Below are positions 48,773-50,675 of a DNA stretch of 50,675 nt, one piece after another. This DNA is from Collinsella sp. GTDB lineage: Bacteria; Actinomycetota; Coriobacteriia; Coriobacteriales; Coriobacteriaceae. The position numbers were made by a program, and so were the translations under genes. Position 1 is the stretch's first letter. Each line of letters begins with the position of its first letter. The stretch lies in the NCBI GenBank assembly GCA_019414325.1, contig DXMG01000012.1, forward strand, positions 3,449 through 54,123, written 5' to 3'. The notes under the pieces are model-generated. The model searched no databases, was not told where the DNA came from, and was given only the letters and a program-made list of their open reading frames with translations.

Positions 48773-50239
48773 TTATTCCACGCGCTCTGACAGTCGATAT
48801 TTGCGGTTGCGGCTTGTCGACGGCGCCGTCGGCTCAAGCTCACCCTGCTCAATGAGCGCATTGACGCGTGCCCTAACCTGGGAAACCGTGAGTCCCGTGC
48901 GCTCCGCCAGTTCGCGCGTCCCCAATTCGCCGTAGCGCTTGAGTGCCGTCATAATCAAGTCCCCGCCATGATCGACCGGCTCGATCTTTGGACGGTAAAG
49001 TACGACCTTGAACCGATCGAACTCCGGGAAGAACAGGGGCTCGGCCAGACCATGCGCGCGCATGGCATCGATCATCATCGGGATGCCCGAGCCATTGCCC
49101 TCAGCCGGCGAACCTGCGCCATCCGGCAGCGGGACAATCGACATGAGTTTCACGAGCGTCGCGTTACGGCATCGGGAGCTGCCGTCAAACAAGTTCTCGC
49201 GAGTCTTTCCCCCGTAAAGGCCGCCAGGATTCGTCACCTCGACACGATCGTCAAAGACGTCGACGGCAATCGATTGTCCACAGAACCGATCCCCGTATTC
49301 TCGATGGATTACGGCGTTGGCGATTGCCTCGCGCAGAACCTCCTCGGGAATCTCCAGCGAGTCGACACGCGAGACGCCTTGGACGGTCGAGGTTCGCCGC
49401 AAATTCTTGGCGACGGCCGCGACAGCATCCGAGATCATCTCGCCCAACGTTCCCTCACAGATTGTGCGGTCCATAAACCTTAGTGGCCCCGCAGCTTCCT
49501 TTTGAGTTCCCACGTGGACAGCCACATCAATGAAGAGCTTAGGATAGAACTGCTGAGGGTAAACGCCCGCGGCAAGGAGGCCGGCCTTGGTAACATTGCC
49601 CTGGAAGTCGAGGAAATTCAGACGCTCCATCTTTGTCTTCTTGTCCGCCGCACCGCGCATCGCTCGAGGCGTCAACGAATAGGCACGCTCTATCGTGCGG
49701 TCGACCAGCGACTCGTCGAGATCGCCCACACTCGTGCCGGGCACCGCATCGCAATCGCTAGGACTCGTCCGTTCATATGACGACAGTGCCAAAACCTCGG
49801 TCGACGAAAGGGGCACGTCTTTGTCATCGACGCGCTTGTAGCTGCCGCCCTGGGCGCCCCGCTCTATTACATAGCAAGGCTTGCTCGACGGGTCGAGCTC
49901 CTCAATCGTGATAACGAGAACAACGGTACCCCGAAGCCCCACGCGCTCAATGGTGTATTTGGGCGGATTGGCCAGCTTTCCGCGACCGCCAGCATCGCCC
50001 ATGCCCGCCACGAATTGGTTGAGTACCTTCTCGGTCTCAAAGTTTGCAACTGGGACAAAACCCGCGCGCTCGCTCACTCCGAGTACGATGATGCCGCCGG
50101 CGGTGTTTGCGAAAGCGCTGACCGTTTCCCATACGTCGCGGGAAAGCGTCATGGCGCTCTCTTTTACTTCGACGCTAAGGTCATCCGAACCCATTCGCTT
50201 TAAAGACTCGAGCAAACCGGCCAGCTCGTTTTCGTTCAT
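48773..50239 (-). CDS. AlbA_2 (Schlafen-type) domain, ATPase-like and winged-helix protein, probable regulator
   Basis: 488 residues from ATG 50239 (AAAGGA 7 bases upstream). N-terminal AlbA_2/Schlafen domain: LSVEVKESAMTLSRDVWETV followed by SAFANTAGGIIVLGVSE (about 23-60). Middle: the RecG-like C-terminal/HATPase-type domain, EEVLREAIANAVIHREYGDR and VDVFDDRVEVTNPGGLYG, then NGSGIPMMIDAM. C-terminal winged helix: RYGELGTRELAERTGLTVSQ followed by VRARVNALIEQGELEP. This COG2865-type layout is common in transcription regulators and phage-defence-linked genes. The region upstream holds two operator-like arrays, suggesting autoregulation. Confidence 0.82.
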   Translation of the reverse strand: MNENELAGLLESLKRMGSDDLSVEVKESAMTLSRDVWETVSAFANTAGGIIVLGVSERAGFVPVANFETEKVLNQFVAGMGDAGGRGKLANPPKYTIERVGLRGTVVLVITIEELDPSSKPCYVIERGAQGGSYKRVDDKDVPLSSTEVLALSSYERTSPSDCDAVPGTSVGDLDESLVDRTIERAYSLTPRAMRGAADKKTKMERLNFLDFQGNVTKAGLLAAGVYPQQFYPKLFIDVAVHVGTQKEAAGPLRFMDRTICEGTLGEMISDAVAAVAKNLRRTSTVQGVSRVDSLEIPEEVLREAIANAVIHREYGDRFCGQSIAVDVFDDRVEVTNPGGLYGGKTRENLFDGSSRCRNATLVKLMSIVPLPDGAGSPAEGNGSGIPMMIDAMRAHGLAEPLFFPEFDRFKVVLYRPKIEPVDHGGDLIMTALKRYGELGTRELAERTGLTVSQVRARVNALIEQGELEPTAPSTSRNRKYRLSERVE

Positions 50240-50301
50240 CTGCACGTCCTTTCGCTCGGTTCTGCGAAGAATGCCGCGAATAGATTTCCTTCGTCTCTCA
50301 G

Positions 50302-50538
50302 TTATCTCTCGTAATTATCTCTCATCTTTCTGTTATCTCTCATATTAGAGAGGAGTGAGAGATGAAAGATAAGATGTCTGTCATCTGTTTCATTTAAACA
50401 TGTTTTCGCTGGTAAAACAATCTATATTGAAACAATACCATGGTTGCCTGTCTCTTTGCAGCATTGTTATCTCTCATATTTATCTCTCATCTTACTGTTA
50501 TCTCTCGTATTAGAGACGAATGAGATATGAGAGATGTG
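50302..50538. repeat. Two three-copy arrays of TTATCTCTC upstream of the AlbA_2 gene
   Basis: TTATCTCTC begins at 50302, 50315, 50333 and again at 50467, 50480, 50498: the 13- and 18-bp offsets are identical in both clusters. The clusters are imperfect direct repeats of about 65 bp, offset 165 bp, and each ends with inverted copies (GAGAGAT at 50357 and 50529). The 90 bp between them is AT-rich and may hold the promoter. Looks like cooperative operator sites. Confidence 0.8.
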
Positions 50539-50554
50539 CGGGCGGCGGATGAAC

Positions 50555-50599
50555 GTGGATTTTGGACGGTCGGGAAATGAGGGTGGATATTTGGACGGT
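50555..50599 (+). repeat. Short direct repeat GTGGAT-(A)TTTGGACGGT
   Basis: GTGGATTTTGGACGGT (50555-50570) and GTGGATATTTGGACGGT (50583-50599) differ by one inserted base; 28-bp period. It lies at the window end where no gene is supported (50240-50675 is otherwise non-coding as far as visible). Confidence 0.5.
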
Positions 50600-50675
50600 T
50601 TTTTGGCGTTTTGAGGCTGATTGGGGGTGCGGACGATTTCTTGGACCGCGCCTAGGCGTATCCAAGCTTCCTGCG

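Noticed and set aside
50302..50538. TTATCTCTC repeats as a CRISPR array
   Set aside because: Units are 9 bp with spacings of 13 and 18 bp and cluster duplication, not 24-37-bp repeats with unique spacers; no cas genes.

Overview
The window is high-GC, almost gap-free bacterial chromosome. Gene content (a Tad pilus locus without a secretin, T-box-controlled pheST, a CbiM-type metal importer, a DUF4012 protein, dense housekeeping genes) points to a Gram-positive actinobacterium of the class Coriobacteriia, most like Collinsella. The genus is inferred from memory of the families, not from a search.

Layout. 1-5.3 kb: 5' part of tRNA-Arg(ACG) cut by the window edge, a small unknown gene, serS, a divergent 57-residue membrane protein that standard ORF cut-offs miss, the run SPFH protein-rlmH-proC, a 470-bp intergenic region with an inverted-repeat element and a tRNA-end-like remnant, then tRNA-Leu(CAG). 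5.3-11.1 kb: leftward translation/rRNA genes tatD, rsmA, metG, rsmI and a glycoside hydrolase 5 homologue that seems to have lost its acid/base residue, then tRNA-Phe(GAA). 11.2-11.8 kb: a toxin-antitoxin-like pair whose toxin frame breaks at an A7 tract. 11.9-21.5 kb: one long leftward Tad (Flp) pilus operon of about 12 tightly coupled genes. 21.7-25.9 kb: rsgA and a calcium-type P-type ATPase whose start is preceded by a structured leader that can hide its ribosome binding site. 26.2-30.1 kb: pyk, a nuclease-fold protein preceded by a 21-bp inverted repeat, and a zinc-phospholipase-like protein. 30.1-33 kb: a CbiM-CbiQ-CbiO metal transporter behind a near-consensus promoter and a NikR-type operator, so nickel is the likely substrate. 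33.1-43.8 kb: pheST with a T-box, an M32 carboxypeptidase, glmM, a DUF4012 envelope protein and a DMT transporter. 44.1-50.7 kb: tRNA-Val(GAC) followed by an accessory, defence-like region: a DUF5710/zinc-knuckle protein, a Sau3AI-type restriction-modification pair with its probable target GATC inside its own promoter, an unknown gene, and an AlbA_2/winged-helix protein preceded by two three-copy arrays of TTATCTCTC.

How it fits together. Most of the window is core metabolism, translation and envelope. The Tad operon encodes a secretin-less surface pilus: anchor (CpaB-like), localiser (TadZ), motor (TadA), platform (TadB/TadC), a Flp pilin and several pseudopilins that share one prepilin-peptidase-like motif; the peptidase itself is not in the window. 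The most novel-looking items are the leader of the P-type ATPase, the TTATCTCTC operator arrays, the catalytically altered GH5 protein, the frame-broken toxin and the inverted-repeat/nuclease-fold unit near 28 kb.
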